Assembly: GCA_017523005.1 (NCBI GenBank)
Contig: JAFWXG010000256.1
Span: 1-14,638 of the forward strand
Direction of reading: 5' to 3'
DNA from: Clostridia bacterium
GTDB lineage: Bacteria > Bacillota > Clostridia > RGIG6154
DNA: 14,638 nt
The notes below the pieces were generated by a model that had not been told where the DNA came from, did not search any database, and saw nothing but the letters and a program-made list of their open reading frames with translations. The first letter of the stretch is position 1. Every line of letters starts with the position of its first letter. Below are positions 1-6,517 of this stretch, one piece after another. The position numbers were made by a program, and so were the translations under genes.

Positions 1-118
1 GCCATGCCGGAAGAACCCTTCCTCTATTATGAGGAAGATCTGGGGGGAGAACCCCGGTATCCGGACATTGTGCTGAACAATGAAGACCGTCAGCTTTTGG
101 CAAAGGTGATCTGGGTTA
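1..118 (+). other. Foreign-looking end segment, possible chimeric join
   Basis: By my count the first 120 bases are about 51% G+C (61 of 120), while the next 60 are 30% (18 of 60). Plus frame 1 is open from base 1 to a TGA at 148-150. Up to about base 115 it reads like coding sequence of a GC-richer genome (AMPEEPFLYY..., many CTG, CCG and GTG codons), then turns into poor sequence where the minus-strand transporter begins. The transporter frame continues through this segment without a stop, but its residues stop looking like membrane protein. I infer a junction near 108-120. The product of the plus-strand fragment is not recognised. Confidence 0.55.
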
Positions 119-837
119 TTTATAAGTTTTGGTGTGTTTGGAATAAATGACGCAATTATTAAAAGAACGATTGTTCCAAGCATCAAAACTGTAGGCACAT
201 AATCTGTCACGACTGTTCTTTCACCTGTATCTATTTTACTTGTTTCTTTGCGGAAAAACACAAGAAGAATAAGAGCAGAAACAACCGCACCTAATTCAAC
301 AGCAAAGAAAATGCCGGGTTTGCCGTTATAAACAAAGAAATCAAGGAAATTCATATCCGCGTATCCGCCAAGCAGAATTGATGTTGTATCGCCTACTAAA
401 GTTGCAGCGCCCTGAAGATTTGATGAAACCGCAATCGCAATAATCATACCCACGGGACTGATATTTAGTTTTTTAGAAATTGCAAGTGCAATAGGCGCAA
501 TCATAAGTACAGTTGCTACATTATCAATAAACGCCGAAACTATGCCTGCAAAGATTGACAAAGTTACAATAGCCCACTTTACATTTGGAACTTTTTCAAT
601 AATCACATCCGCCATAAGCGCGGGCATCTTAGACTCAATCATGAGTGCTACAGTACCCATAGTACCTGCAATCATCAAAAGGACATTAAAGTCTACATAA
701 CCGAATACTTTATCGAGCGGAATCATTCCGCAAACAATAAAAACAAGCGCAGATCCGATTGCGATGTGTGGACGGTATTTCTGGAATACCATCATCAAAA
801 CATAAGTTACTATGAACAAAATAAGTGCAGGTATCAA
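1..837 (-). CDS. ArsB/NhaD-type (SLC13-like) ion transporter, C-terminally truncated
   Basis: This is an inner-membrane permease of the ion transporter superfamily (ArsB/NhaD/SLC13-like), probably moving anions or exchanging Na+ and H+; the substrate cannot be read from sequence. About 239 genuine residues are visible, with several hydrophobic spans (near residues 1-17, 22-38, 44-60). A loop-helix FIDNVATVLMIAPIALAI is typical of the family, followed by SSNLQGAATLVGDTTSILLG. The start is a TTG at 837-835, preceded by AAAGGAG eight bases upstream; the nearby ATG at 844-842 is out of frame. A consensus promoter lies at 870-898. Family members usually exceed 400 residues, so the second half is missing. 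After about base 120 the open frame (PDHLCQKLTVFIVQHN...) looks like an unrelated antisense reading, so the C-terminal end is artefactual or recombinant. Confidence 0.75.
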   Translation of the reverse strand, partial: MIPALILFIVTYVLMMVFQKYRPHIAIGSALVFIVCGMIPLDKVFGYVDFNVLLMIAGTMGTVALMIESKMPALMADVIIEKVPNVKWAIVTLSIFAGIVSAFIDNVATVLMIAPIALAISKKLNISPVGMIIAIAVSSNLQGAATLVGDTTSILLGGYADMNFLDFFVYNGKPGIFFAVELGAVVSALILLVFFRKETSKIDTGERTVVTDYVPTVLMLGTIVLLIIASFIPNTPKLINNPDHLCQKLTVFIVQHNVRIPGFSPQIFLIIEEGFFRHG

Positions 838-869
838 AAAGCATTCTCCTTTATAAATATAATGTTATT

Positions 870-898
870 ATTTTAGCATAATTAAAGTGTAAAGTCAA
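870..898 (-). promoter_or_regulatory. Sigma-A-like promoter of the transporter gene
   Basis: On the minus strand TTGACT (898-893) and TAAAAT (875-870) are separated by exactly 17 bases. The predicted start of transcription falls about 30 bases upstream of the TTG start codon. It lies just 16 bases beyond the stop of the upstream acyltransferase gene, so the transporter is probably its own transcription unit. Confidence 0.7.
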
Positions 899-914
899 GT
901 TGTAAGCAGAGGTT

Positions 915-1907
915 TTACATCTTTTTAACCCTTAGACTCCACAACCCGAACGAAAGAATAAGCAACAGTGGAAATCTAATACAAAAAGATACTAAAAGTC
1001 TTTCCGAAATTGCCGATACTACATAAGTATCTATTATCTGCATAATTAGAAGATGTGACAAATAAATATTGTATGTTGCAGAATTTATCGCTTTGAAGGC
1101 CTTTGTTCTAAACATCTTAAAGCTTGATATTCTTCTTGAAAAAGCAATCAGGCATGGTATTGCAAATGTGCAGAAGAAAAGCTTTGATATGTTATAAAAG
1201 GGACTCTTATAACTTATGCAGAATAAAACTCCCATTATGATACAGGAACTGAGAACAAGCTTGTTTTTGCAAAATTTTACAAATTTGTCGTAATTTTTAG
1301 CGCTTATTATTCCAAACACATAATAAAACAGATAACTTAAAAACAGACGGTCATTGTAAACAAAATTCAACTTTCTGTCTGACAAGTTGTAAATTATGGT
1401 TGGCAAAAATTGTTCACAAATTGCAGTTGTCAAAAATGTTACACCCAAAACTGTTATGGAAGAAAATTTATCTGTTGCTTTTAGTATTATGGGCAAAAGC
1501 AAATAAAATTGCATTATAATAATAACAAAATAAAAGTGTGCGGCAAGTGTTCCGTTTAAAATGTATTTTAAAAGTTCAAGTCCCGAAAATGCAAAATACC
1601 CTTGAGATATAAACCATAAATAATACAAAACAACCCACACTAAATATGGCAAATAAATTTTCTTGAATTTCTTAACAACAAATATGCCGTAGCTTTTTAA
1701 AGTGAATTCTTCTGCATTAAGACCTGACTTTAATCCCGATAAAAAGATAAACGCAGGGACTGCAACAGTTGCTAAATTCCAAAGCGGGAAAATAGTTTTG
1801 TATGCAATACTGTCTTCGGGACCGCTTATAACAGCACCCGAAGCATGAATGAATATTACAAGCACGCATAATATCACATTTAAAATGTTTAATTCCTGCT
1901 TTCTCAT
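915..1907 (-). CDS. Acyltransferase 3 family integral membrane protein
   Basis: This is a polytopic membrane O-acyltransferase of the acyltransferase 3 family (PF01757), which transfers acetyl or other acyl groups to cell-surface sugars or lipids; the acceptor is unknown here. About ten hydrophobic spans run through 330 residues, the usual length. The first span carries the family's key histidine (H21 in LVIFIHASG), and PAFIFLSGL follows in the next loop and helix. I chose ATG 1907-1905 because GGGGGAAGG precedes it by a few bases; a TTG nine codons upstream also opens the frame but lies inside a terminator hairpin. It follows wecB by 55 bases on the same strand, which suggests a role in acylating an amino-sugar surface polymer. 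That link is inference. Confidence 0.8.
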   Translation of the reverse strand: MRKQELNILNVILCVLVIFIHASGAVISGPEDSIAYKTIFPLWNLATVAVPAFIFLSGLKSGLNAEEFTLKSYGIFVVKKFKKIYLPYLVWVVLYYLWFISQGYFAFSGLELLKYILNGTLAAHFYFVIIIMQFYLLLPIILKATDKFSSITVLGVTFLTTAICEQFLPTIIYNLSDRKLNFVYNDRLFLSYLFYYVFGIISAKNYDKFVKFCKNKLVLSSCIIMGVLFCISYKSPFYNISKLFFCTFAIPCLIAFSRRISSFKMFRTKAFKAINSATYNIYLSHLLIMQIIDTYVVSAISERLLVSFCIRFPLLLILSFGLWSLRVKKM

Positions 1908-1922
1908 ACCTTCCCCCACATC

Positions 1923-1957
1923 AAAATACGGCAAAGATTTGTTTAATCCCTGCCGTA
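1923..1957 (-). terminator. Hairpin plus T-run between wecB and the acyltransferase gene
   Basis: On the minus strand TACGGCAGGGATT pairs with AATCTTTGCCGTA: 13 pairs, two of them G-T, around an AAACA loop. TTTT follows at once. It starts six bases after the wecB stop and ends about six bases before the acyltransferase ribosome binding site. It could end wecB transcripts or act as a partial terminator within a two-gene operon. Confidence 0.7.
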
Positions 1958-1962
1958 AAATT

Positions 1963-3066
1963 TTAAAGATTTTGTTCTAAAATATCTGCTATACGCTTGC
2001 ACGCAAAACCATCGCCATAGGGATTGCTTGCATGGCTCATTTTTTCATATTCTTCTTTGTTTATCAGTAATTCTTTGAAAGAATTGTAGATAACTTCTTC
2101 GTCTGTACCTACCAATTTAAGTGTACCTGCCGCAATACCCTCGGGGCGCTCGGTTGTATCTCTCATAACCAAAACGGGTTTTCCCAAAGACGGAGCTTCT
2201 TCCTGAATTCCGCCACTATCTGTTAAAATCAGGTAGCTTCTTGAAAGGAAATTATGGAAATCCAAAACCTCTAACGGCTCAATAATTCTTATTCTGTCAT
2301 CGTCGCCGAAAATTTCGTGTGCCGCTTCACGCACAACAGGGTTCATGTGAATAGGGTATACTGCTTTCACATCGTCAAATTCATCAATAATCCTTTTGAT
2401 TGCACGAAACATATTTCTCATAGGCTCGCCTAAATTCTCACGACGATGTGCTGTAAGCGTAATTAAACGACTGCCCTTTGCCCACTCGATATGTTCATGT
2501 GTATAGTCATCACGAACAGTTGTTTTAAGAGCATCAATAGCAGTATTTCCTGTAACATAGATACTTTCAGGTGCCTTACCCTCTTTCAAGAGGTTTTCTT
2601 TAGAAAGCTCTGTTGGAGAAAAATTGAATTTTGAAACTATTCCTACAGCCTGACGGTTAAACTCTTCGGGATAAGGGGAATAGATGTTATATGTACGAAG
2701 ACCCGCTTCTACATGACCTACAGGAATTTGCAGATAAAAACAAGCAAGTGCTGTTGCAAAAGTCGTTGTGGTATCGCCATGCACCAAAACAACTGACGGC
2801 TTAACCTCTTCAAGCACTTCCTTAATTCTTGTTAAGATGTTAGTTGTTACATCAAACAAGGTCTGCTTGTCCTTCATGATTGATAAGTCAAAATCAGGTT
2901 CTACATCAAAAGCCTTTAAAACCTGGTCAAGCATCTGACGGTGCTGACCTGTTACACATACCAGTGTTTCAAGGCTTTCTCTGGTTTTAAGTTCTTTTAC
3001 CAACGGACACATTTTAATCGCTTCGGGGCGAGTGCCGAATACCAGCATAACTTTTTTCTTATCCAC
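1963..3066 (-). CDS. wecB: UDP-N-acetylglucosamine 2-epimerase (non-hydrolysing)
   Basis: This cytosolic enzyme interconverts UDP-GlcNAc and UDP-ManNAc, supplying ManNAc for teichoic acid linkage units or surface polysaccharides; mnaA is the Gram-positive name. At 367 residues it has the normal length. Visible motifs are GTRPEAIKM (residues 11-19, substrate-binding lysine K18), HGDTTT with D98, HVEAGLRT with E120, the PEEFNRQ segment with E134/E135, HRREN (207-211, with the conserved histidine), and DSGGIQEEAP (283-292) of the UDP-binding C-terminal Rossmann domain. The start is a GTG at 3066-3064 with GGAGGA (3077-3072) a few bases upstream. It has its own promoter at 3105-3133 and is followed by a terminator hairpin and an acyltransferase gene. 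The family call is secure; the polymer it feeds is not known. Confidence 0.95.
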   Translation of the reverse strand: MDKKKVMLVFGTRPEAIKMCPLVKELKTRESLETLVCVTGQHRQMLDQVLKAFDVEPDFDLSIMKDKQTLFDVTTNILTRIKEVLEEVKPSVVLVHGDTTTTFATALACFYLQIPVGHVEAGLRTYNIYSPYPEEFNRQAVGIVSKFNFSPTELSKENLLKEGKAPESIYVTGNTAIDALKTTVRDDYTHEHIEWAKGSRLITLTAHRRENLGEPMRNMFRAIKRIIDEFDDVKAVYPIHMNPVVREAAHEIFGDDDRIRIIEPLEVLDFHNFLSRSYLILTDSGGIQEEAPSLGKPVLVMRDTTERPEGIAAGTLKLVGTDEEVIYNSFKELLINKEEYEKMSHASNPYGDGFACKRIADILEQNL

Positions 3067-3104
3067 GGTCTTCCTCCAAATTTTTCATATACTGTATACA
3101 TTAT

Positions 3105-3133
3105 ATTTTAGTATATTTTAATGATTTTGTCAA
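3105..3133 (-). promoter_or_regulatory. Sigma-A-like promoter of wecB
   Basis: TTGACA (3133-3128) and TAAAAT (3110-3105) are 17 bases apart on the minus strand. The -35 box is a perfect consensus. An 11-base palindrome, TATACTGTATA (3088-3098), sits at the predicted transcription start and could be an operator, although in such AT-rich DNA this may be chance. Confidence 0.75.
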
Positions 3134-3176
3134 GCAAATAAAACTCTTAAAAAAGGAATAGGAAAAAATATTCAGA

Positions 3177-3247
3177 ATGGACAAACTGAACCCATAGGGA
3201 TTACCCGAAGGCGTATGTTTATACGCCGAGAGGTGAAGTTTGTTCAT
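3177..3247 (+). other. Unassigned structured element, possible RNA, in the pnp-wecB gap
   Basis: The 318-base gap 3067-3384 holds no gene. Besides the wecB promoter and the pnp terminator it contains this foldable block. ATGGACAAACT (3177-3187) pairs with AGTTTGTTCAT (3237-3247). The helix can continue through two G-A oppositions (GA 3188-3189 facing GA 3235-3236) into ACC/GGT (3190-3192 with 3232-3234). Inside, GGCGTAT-GTTT-ATACGCC (3210-3227) forms a 7-bp hairpin, and GGG/CCC (3197-3199 with 3204-3206) a smaller one. The G-T pair (3180 with 3244) and the tandem G-A pairs exist only in plus-strand RNA, so I favour that orientation. I checked from memory against common riboswitch classes and found no match. 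Confidence 0.5.
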
Positions 3248-3260
3248 AGCAAAAATGCAT

Positions 3261-3299
3261 AAATAAAAAGAAAGCTCTCAACTTTTTTGAGAGCTTTCT
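3261..3299 (-). terminator. Rho-independent terminator downstream of pnp
   Basis: A perfect 13-bp stem (AGAAAGCTCTCAA with TTGAGAGCTTTCT, 3269-3299) has a five-base loop. On the minus strand it is followed by CTTTTTATTT. The plus-strand side lacks a T-run, so it works for pnp, about 85 bases past that gene's stop codon. Confidence 0.9.
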
Positions 3300-3384
3300 A
3301 CATTATGTTTTAAACTCAAAAACCAATGCTCACTTCTTTAAAGTTCCTGCATTTTTGCGGTCTGGGCATTTTTAACATTCCACA

Positions 3385-5499
3385 TTATTCTGTTACTTCT
3401 TTATCTTCTTTCTGTGGCTTTGGGAGTGTGTCTTTTCTTGACAAGTTCATTCTTCCCTGCTTGTCGATTTCAACCAATTTAACATTGATGATATCGCCTT
3501 CGCTAACAACATCTGTTACTTTTTCAACTCTCTTGTGATCGAGCTTTGAAATGTGAACCAAACCTTCTTTACCAGGCAAGAATTCAACAAATGCACCAAA
3601 GTCCATAATTCTTGTAACTTTGCCTTTGTAAATTGTACCAACTTCAGGCTCTGCTACGATACCCTTGATAATTTCAAGTGCAGCATCTCCTGCTTCCTGG
3701 TCGTTAGTTGCGATAAATACATTACCGTCATCTTCAATATCGATTTTAACGCTTGTATCAGCAATAATCTTTTGAATAACTTTACCGCCGGGTCCGATAA
3801 CTTCACGGATTTTTTCAACATCAATCTTGTACTGAATGATTTTTGGAGCATATTTTGAAAGCTGTGCTCTTGGCTCAGGAATTACAGGGAGCATTACATC
3901 ATTTAAGATGTCAAGTCTGCCCTTTTTGGTCATTTCCAAAGCAGTTTTGATAATTTCAGGTGTCAAACCGTCGATTTTGATATCAACCTGAATTGCAGTA
4001 ATACCGTTTTTAGTACCTGCTACCTTAAAGTCCATATCGCCAAAGAAGTCTTCAAGACCCTGAATATCAAGCATTTCAATAAAGCGGTCGCCTTCTGTTA
4101 CCAAACCTACAGAGATACCTGCAACAGGCTCTTTAATCGGAACACCTGCGTCCATCAAAGCAAGTGTTGAACCGCAAACAGATGCCTGTGAAGTAGAACC
4201 GTTAGAAGATAATACTTCAGATACCAAACGAATTGCATACGGGAATTCTTCAACAGAAGGAATTACAGGCAACAACGCTCTCTCTGCCAACGCACCATGA
4301 CCGATTTCACGACGGCCGGGTCCTCTTGAAGGACGGGTTTCGCCAACGGAATATGATGGGAAGTTATAATGATGCATATAACGCTTTGATTCTTCCAAAT
4401 CAATACCATCGAGCATCTGAATTTCACTTACAGTACCTAATGTTGCAACAGTTAATACCTGTGTCTGGCCACGGGTAAACATACCTGTACCATGAGGTCT
4501 TGGCAACAAGCCAACTTCTGCAGACAAAGGTCTGATTTCATCAAGTCTTCTGCCGTCAACACGCTTTCCTTCGTCTAAAATCCAACGACGAACAACAGTC
4601 TTTTGTAATTTATAAAGTGCTTCGTCGAGCATAGCTTCTCTTTCAGGGAACTGCTCGTCCAAAGTAGAATGAACTTCTTCTGTTACAACTGCCATACGCT
4701 CATCACGGATACGCTTATCATCAGTATCTAAAGCATATTTAACCTTGTCAATTACAAGATTTTCAACTGCAGAATATACATCCTCGTCAACAACACATGA
4801 AATATACTGAATTTTTTCTTTTTTGCCAATTTCATCTGCGATGCTCTGGATAAATTTACACAATTCTTTTACAGCTTCATGACCTGCAAAGATTGCATCT
4901 AACATCTGGTCTTCAGGAACTTCTTTACCGCCTGCTTCAATCATAACAACCTTGTCCATAGTAGCAGATAAAGTAAGCTCTAATGTACTTTGATCTCTCT
5001 GTTCTTTGGTGGGGTTGATTACAGGTTTTCCGTCAATCAAGCCAACAAACACGCTACATACAGGTCCGTTGAACGGAATATCGGAAATTGCAACTGCTGT
5101 TGCAGCACCAATCATAGCAGTGATTTCAGGAGAGTTATCCTGGTCAACACTCATTACGGTAGTAACGATAGATACATCGTTTCTTAAATCCTTAGGGAAT
5201 AATGGACGCATAGGACGGTCAATGCAACGAGAAGCCAAAATTGCAGCTTCTGTAGGACGGCCTTCACGCTTAATGAAGCTTCCAGGGATTTTACCTACTG
5301 AATAAAGTTTTTCTTCGTAGTCAACACTTAACGGGAAGAAATCTACCCCCTCGCGAGGTTTTGCAGACGCAGTTGCGGTCGCAAGTACAGCTGTTTCGCC
5401 GTAACGAACCAAACACGAACCGTTCGCGAGTCCTGCCATTTTGCCGGTTTCAATAACCAGCGGACGACCGGCAAGAGTCGTTTCGAATGTTTTAAACAT
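3385..5499 (-). CDS. pnp: Polyribonucleotide nucleotidyltransferase (PNPase)
   Basis: This trimeric 3'-5' phosphorolytic exoribonuclease degrades mRNA. From ATG 5499 it has 704 residues, the standard length. Domains in order are: first RNase PH-like core (about 1-215), linker helices, second RNase PH core (about 310-540) with FTRGQTQ (341-347), [12 protein letters not shown] (433-444) and the metal and catalytic aspartates D484 and D490 in [14 protein letters not shown], a KH domain with IGPGGK (568-573), an S1 domain (about 620-688) with DFGAFVEF, and a short acidic tail. I chose ATG 5499 because MFKTFET is the usual PNPase start and GAAAGGAA (5514-5507) lies just upstream. The frame is also open from ATG 5586, with its own GGAG, which would add 29 non-conserved residues. 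It lies downstream of rpsO, as in many bacteria. Confidence 0.97.
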   Translation of the reverse strand: MFKTFETTLAGRPLVIETGKMAGLANGSCLVRYGETAVLATATASAKPREGVDFFPLSVDYEEKLYSVGKIPGSFIKREGRPTEAAILASRCIDRPMRPLFPKDLRNDVSIVTTVMSVDQDNSPEITAMIGAATAVAISDIPFNGPVCSVFVGLIDGKPVINPTKEQRDQSTLELTLSATMDKVVMIEAGGKEVPEDQMLDAIFAGHEAVKELCKFIQSIADEIGKKEKIQYISCVVDEDVYSAVENLVIDKVKYALDTDDKRIRDERMAVVTEEVHSTLDEQFPEREAMLDEALYKLQKTVVRRWILDEGKRVDGRRLDEIRPLSAEVGLLPRPHGTGMFTRGQTQVLTVATLGTVSEIQMLDGIDLEESKRYMHHYNFPSYSVGETRPSRGPGRREIGHGALAERALLPVIPSVEEFPYAIRLVSEVLSSNGSTSQASVCGSTLALMDAGVPIKEPVAGISVGLVTEGDRFIEMLDIQGLEDFFGDMDFKVAGTKNGITAIQVDIKIDGLTPEIIKTALEMTKKGRLDILNDVMLPVIPEPRAQLSKYAPKIIQYKIDVEKIREVIGPGGKVIQKIIADTSVKIDIEDDGNVFIATNDQEAGDAALEIIKGIVAEPEVGTIYKGKVTRIMDFGAFVEFLPGKEGLVHISKLDHKRVEKVTDVVSEGDIINVKLVEIDKQGRMNLSRKDTLPKPQKEDKEVTE

Positions 5500-5521
5500 A
5501 TCATTGTTCCTTTCTTTTGAA

Positions 5522-5556
5522 ACAGACGAATGTCCGTTTTCCCTGCCACCCGGCAG
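5522..5556 (-). promoter_or_regulatory. Two tandem hairpins in the pnp leader
   Basis: Read on the minus strand, CTGCC-GGGT-GGCAG (5556-5543) and ACGGAC-ATTC-GTCTGT (5537-5522) form two short stems just upstream of the pnp ribosome binding site. If translation starts at 5499 they are untranslated leader; if it starts at 5586 they are coding. PNPase represses its own mRNA through a leader stem in Escherichia coli, so a similar role here is conceivable but unproven. Confidence 0.45.
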
Positions 5557-5609
5557 TATATTATAAATTTTTTTTAATAAACCCATTTTAAATTCTCCAT
5601 TTACTTTTA

Positions 5610-5670
5610 GAGTATAAAAACCAAAGAAAGAGGGCGGCAGACATTTTTTGTTAGCCTGCGTAGCCCCCTC
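5610..5670 (-). terminator. Terminator or attenuator between rpsO and pnp
   Basis: On the minus strand GAGGG (5670-5666) pairs with CCCTC (5634-5630), and, past an asymmetric internal loop, GCAGGC pairs with GTCTGC around an A-rich loop. The T-rich run TTTCTTTGGTTTTT follows. It sits 12 bases after the rpsO stop and would lower pnp expression relative to rpsO while letting some polymerases through. The stem is imperfect, so it may be partial. Confidence 0.6.
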
Positions 5671-5681
5671 AGCATTTGCTA

Positions 5682-5948
5682 TTACTTTCTCAGACCGAGT
5701 TTTTCGATGATAGCTCTGTAACGCTCAACATCCTTTTTCTGTAAGTAGTTGAGTAAGCCTCTTCTCTTACCAACCATTTTCAAAAGACCGCGTCTTGAAT
5801 GATGATCTTTTTTGTTGATTTTAAGATGTTCATTCAAATGGTTGATACGGTTTGTGAGGATTGCAATCTGAACTTCCGGAGAACCGGTATCAGTATCATG
5901 CAATTTGTTTTCTGTAATAATTGATTGCTTTAATTCTTTGTCCATCAT
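5682..5948 (-). CDS. rpsO: Small ribosomal subunit protein S15
   Basis: S15 binds the central domain of 16S rRNA early in 30S assembly and contributes to an intersubunit bridge. The 88 residues match the family length, and the hallmark segments [35 protein letters not shown] and KRRGLLNYL are all present, including the rRNA-contacting histidine, aspartate and serine in KDHHSRR. Two adjacent ATGs begin the frame. I take the first (5948-5946), because GGAGGT (5962-5957) lies nine bases upstream; the second would start with MDKELKQ. It has its own promoter at 6039-6067 and a folded leader, and pnp follows after a terminator-like hairpin. There is nothing unusual in the protein itself. Confidence 0.97.
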   Translation of the reverse strand: MMDKELKQSIITENKLHDTDTGSPEVQIAILTNRINHLNEHLKINKKDHHSRRGLLKMVGKRRGLLNYLQKKDVERYRAIIEKLGLRK

Positions 5949-5992
5949 AGTTATAGACCTCCAAAAATAATAATATAATCGCCTGTTTACAG

Positions 5993-6018
5993 TGTAGCGG
6001 TCGGAGATTCCGACTACA
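5993..6018 (-). promoter_or_regulatory. rpsO leader hairpin, candidate S15 autoregulatory site
   Basis: In the predicted transcript leader, TGTAG (6018-6014) pairs with CTACA (5997-5993), and just inside TCGGA pairs with TCCGA (loop ATC), leaving CCG as a bulge; GTCGGA/TCCGAC is the alternative inner stem. A small CTGT-AAA-CAG stem follows before the GGAGGT. S15 represses its own translation through leader RNA in several bacteria, with structures that differ between lineages. The role here is inferred from position. Confidence 0.5.
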
Positions 6019-6038
6019 ATGCAAACGGTTCAAGTCAT

Positions 6039-6067
6039 ATAATACCACAACTTTTTCGGTTTGTAAA
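6039..6067 (-). promoter_or_regulatory. Sigma-A-like promoter of rpsO-pnp
   Basis: TTTACA (6067-6062) and TATTAT (6044-6039) are 17 bases apart on the minus strand. Transcription would begin near 6031 and give a leader of about 80 bases with the hairpin at 5993-6018. It lies 19 bases past the stop of the small upstream gene. Confidence 0.7.
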
Positions 6068-6085
6068 TACCTTTTTTGTAAAATT

Positions 6086-6358
6086 TTATAAAAAACTTAC
6101 AATTACAAGCAATATTGAGCAAAAAACCAAAATTCCGCCCAGTATTATTCCCGATTTGTTTTTGCTCTTTGGCTCGGTAAAGAGCAGAGAATGACTCTTT
6201 TTGCAGCGTCTTGAATAGCTTTCCGCAACTTCTCTTGCTTCATTTAAGAGCTTTTCTTCTTCGCTTATGACTCTCTCCTTCAATATAAATATGCACTGCT
6301 CAAAATAAGGAGACGGCGATGATAAAATTATGACTCTTTTGTTCTTTGTATTTTTCAT
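6086..6358 (-). CDS. Small protein with one C-terminal membrane segment, function unknown
   Basis: I do not recognise this 90-residue protein. The N-terminal part (KRVIILSSPSPYFEQCIFIL) looks like a short folded module. A charged, probably helical stretch follows (about residues 28-52, rich in E, R and K), then a linker rich in K and S. One hydrophobic span of about 20 residues lies at the very C-terminus (GIILGGILVFCSILLVIVSF), with no tail after it, so it resembles a tail-anchored membrane protein. ATG 6358 is preferred over the ATG six codons upstream because GAGGGAAAG lies directly before it. It stands alone between the rpsO promoter and the divergent promoter region; I see no convincing promoter of its own. 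Composition matches its neighbours. Confidence 0.7.
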   Translation of the reverse strand: MKNTKNKRVIILSSPSPYFEQCIFILKERVISEEEKLLNEAREVAESYSRRCKKSHSLLFTEPKSKNKSGIILGGILVFCSILLVIVSFL

Positions 6359-6403
6359 ACTTTCCCTCGTTTTCATATTAGTTTTATCTTTAAAAAAATT
6401 ATT

Positions 6404-6416
6404 CCTTAATTTAAGG
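6404..6416. repeat. Perfect 13-base inverted repeat in the divergent promoter region
   Basis: CCTTAA-T-TTAAGG lies between the minus-strand small gene and the plus-strand sugar mutase promoter, 31 bases upstream of that -35 box. It could bind a dimeric regulator of one or both genes. It is short and the DNA is very AT-rich, so chance is a fair alternative. Confidence 0.35.
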
Positions 6417-6446
6417 TAATATATACCTGTTTTACTCTTATTTTTG

Positions 6447-6475
6447 TTGACTTTATAATATATTTGTTATATAAT
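6447..6475 (+). promoter_or_regulatory. Sigma-A-like promoter of the phospho-sugar mutase
   Basis: TTGACT (6447-6452) and TATAAT (6470-6475, perfect -10) are 17 bases apart. Transcription would begin near 6482, leaving a leader of roughly 35 bases before the chosen start at 6518. This also argues against the ATG at 6485, which would be nearly leaderless. Confidence 0.8.
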
Positions 6476-6517
6476 ATATAGTGTATGAGTTTGTTTTACA
6501 CTTTAAGAAAGGATTAT

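Noticed and set aside
1908..1934. Start of the acyltransferase at TTG 1934
   Set aside because: That TTG lies inside the terminator hairpin stem; the family-like start at ATG 1907 has GGGGGAAGG directly before it.
3177..3247. Assigning the folded block to a known riboswitch (SAM, THF, glycine, ykkC/guanidine, c-di-GMP, fluoride and manganese classes considered)
   Set aside because: None of the conserved core sequences that I remember for these classes is present, and no gene lies just downstream on the plus strand to be controlled.
3326..3858. Plus-strand open frames over the 3' part of pnp
   Set aside because: They are antisense to the conserved S1 and KH domains of pnp and are rich in C, F, S and N, as expected from reverse reading.
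6062..6110. Terminator after the small 90-residue protein gene
   Set aside because: An AT-only hairpin (TTGTAA with TTACAA) can be drawn, but it is weak and followed by A rather than T on the minus strand.
6485..6517. Start of the sugar mutase at ATG 6485
   Set aside because: It would lie within a few bases of the predicted transcription start with no ribosome binding site, while ATG 6518 has AGAAAGG at good spacing.
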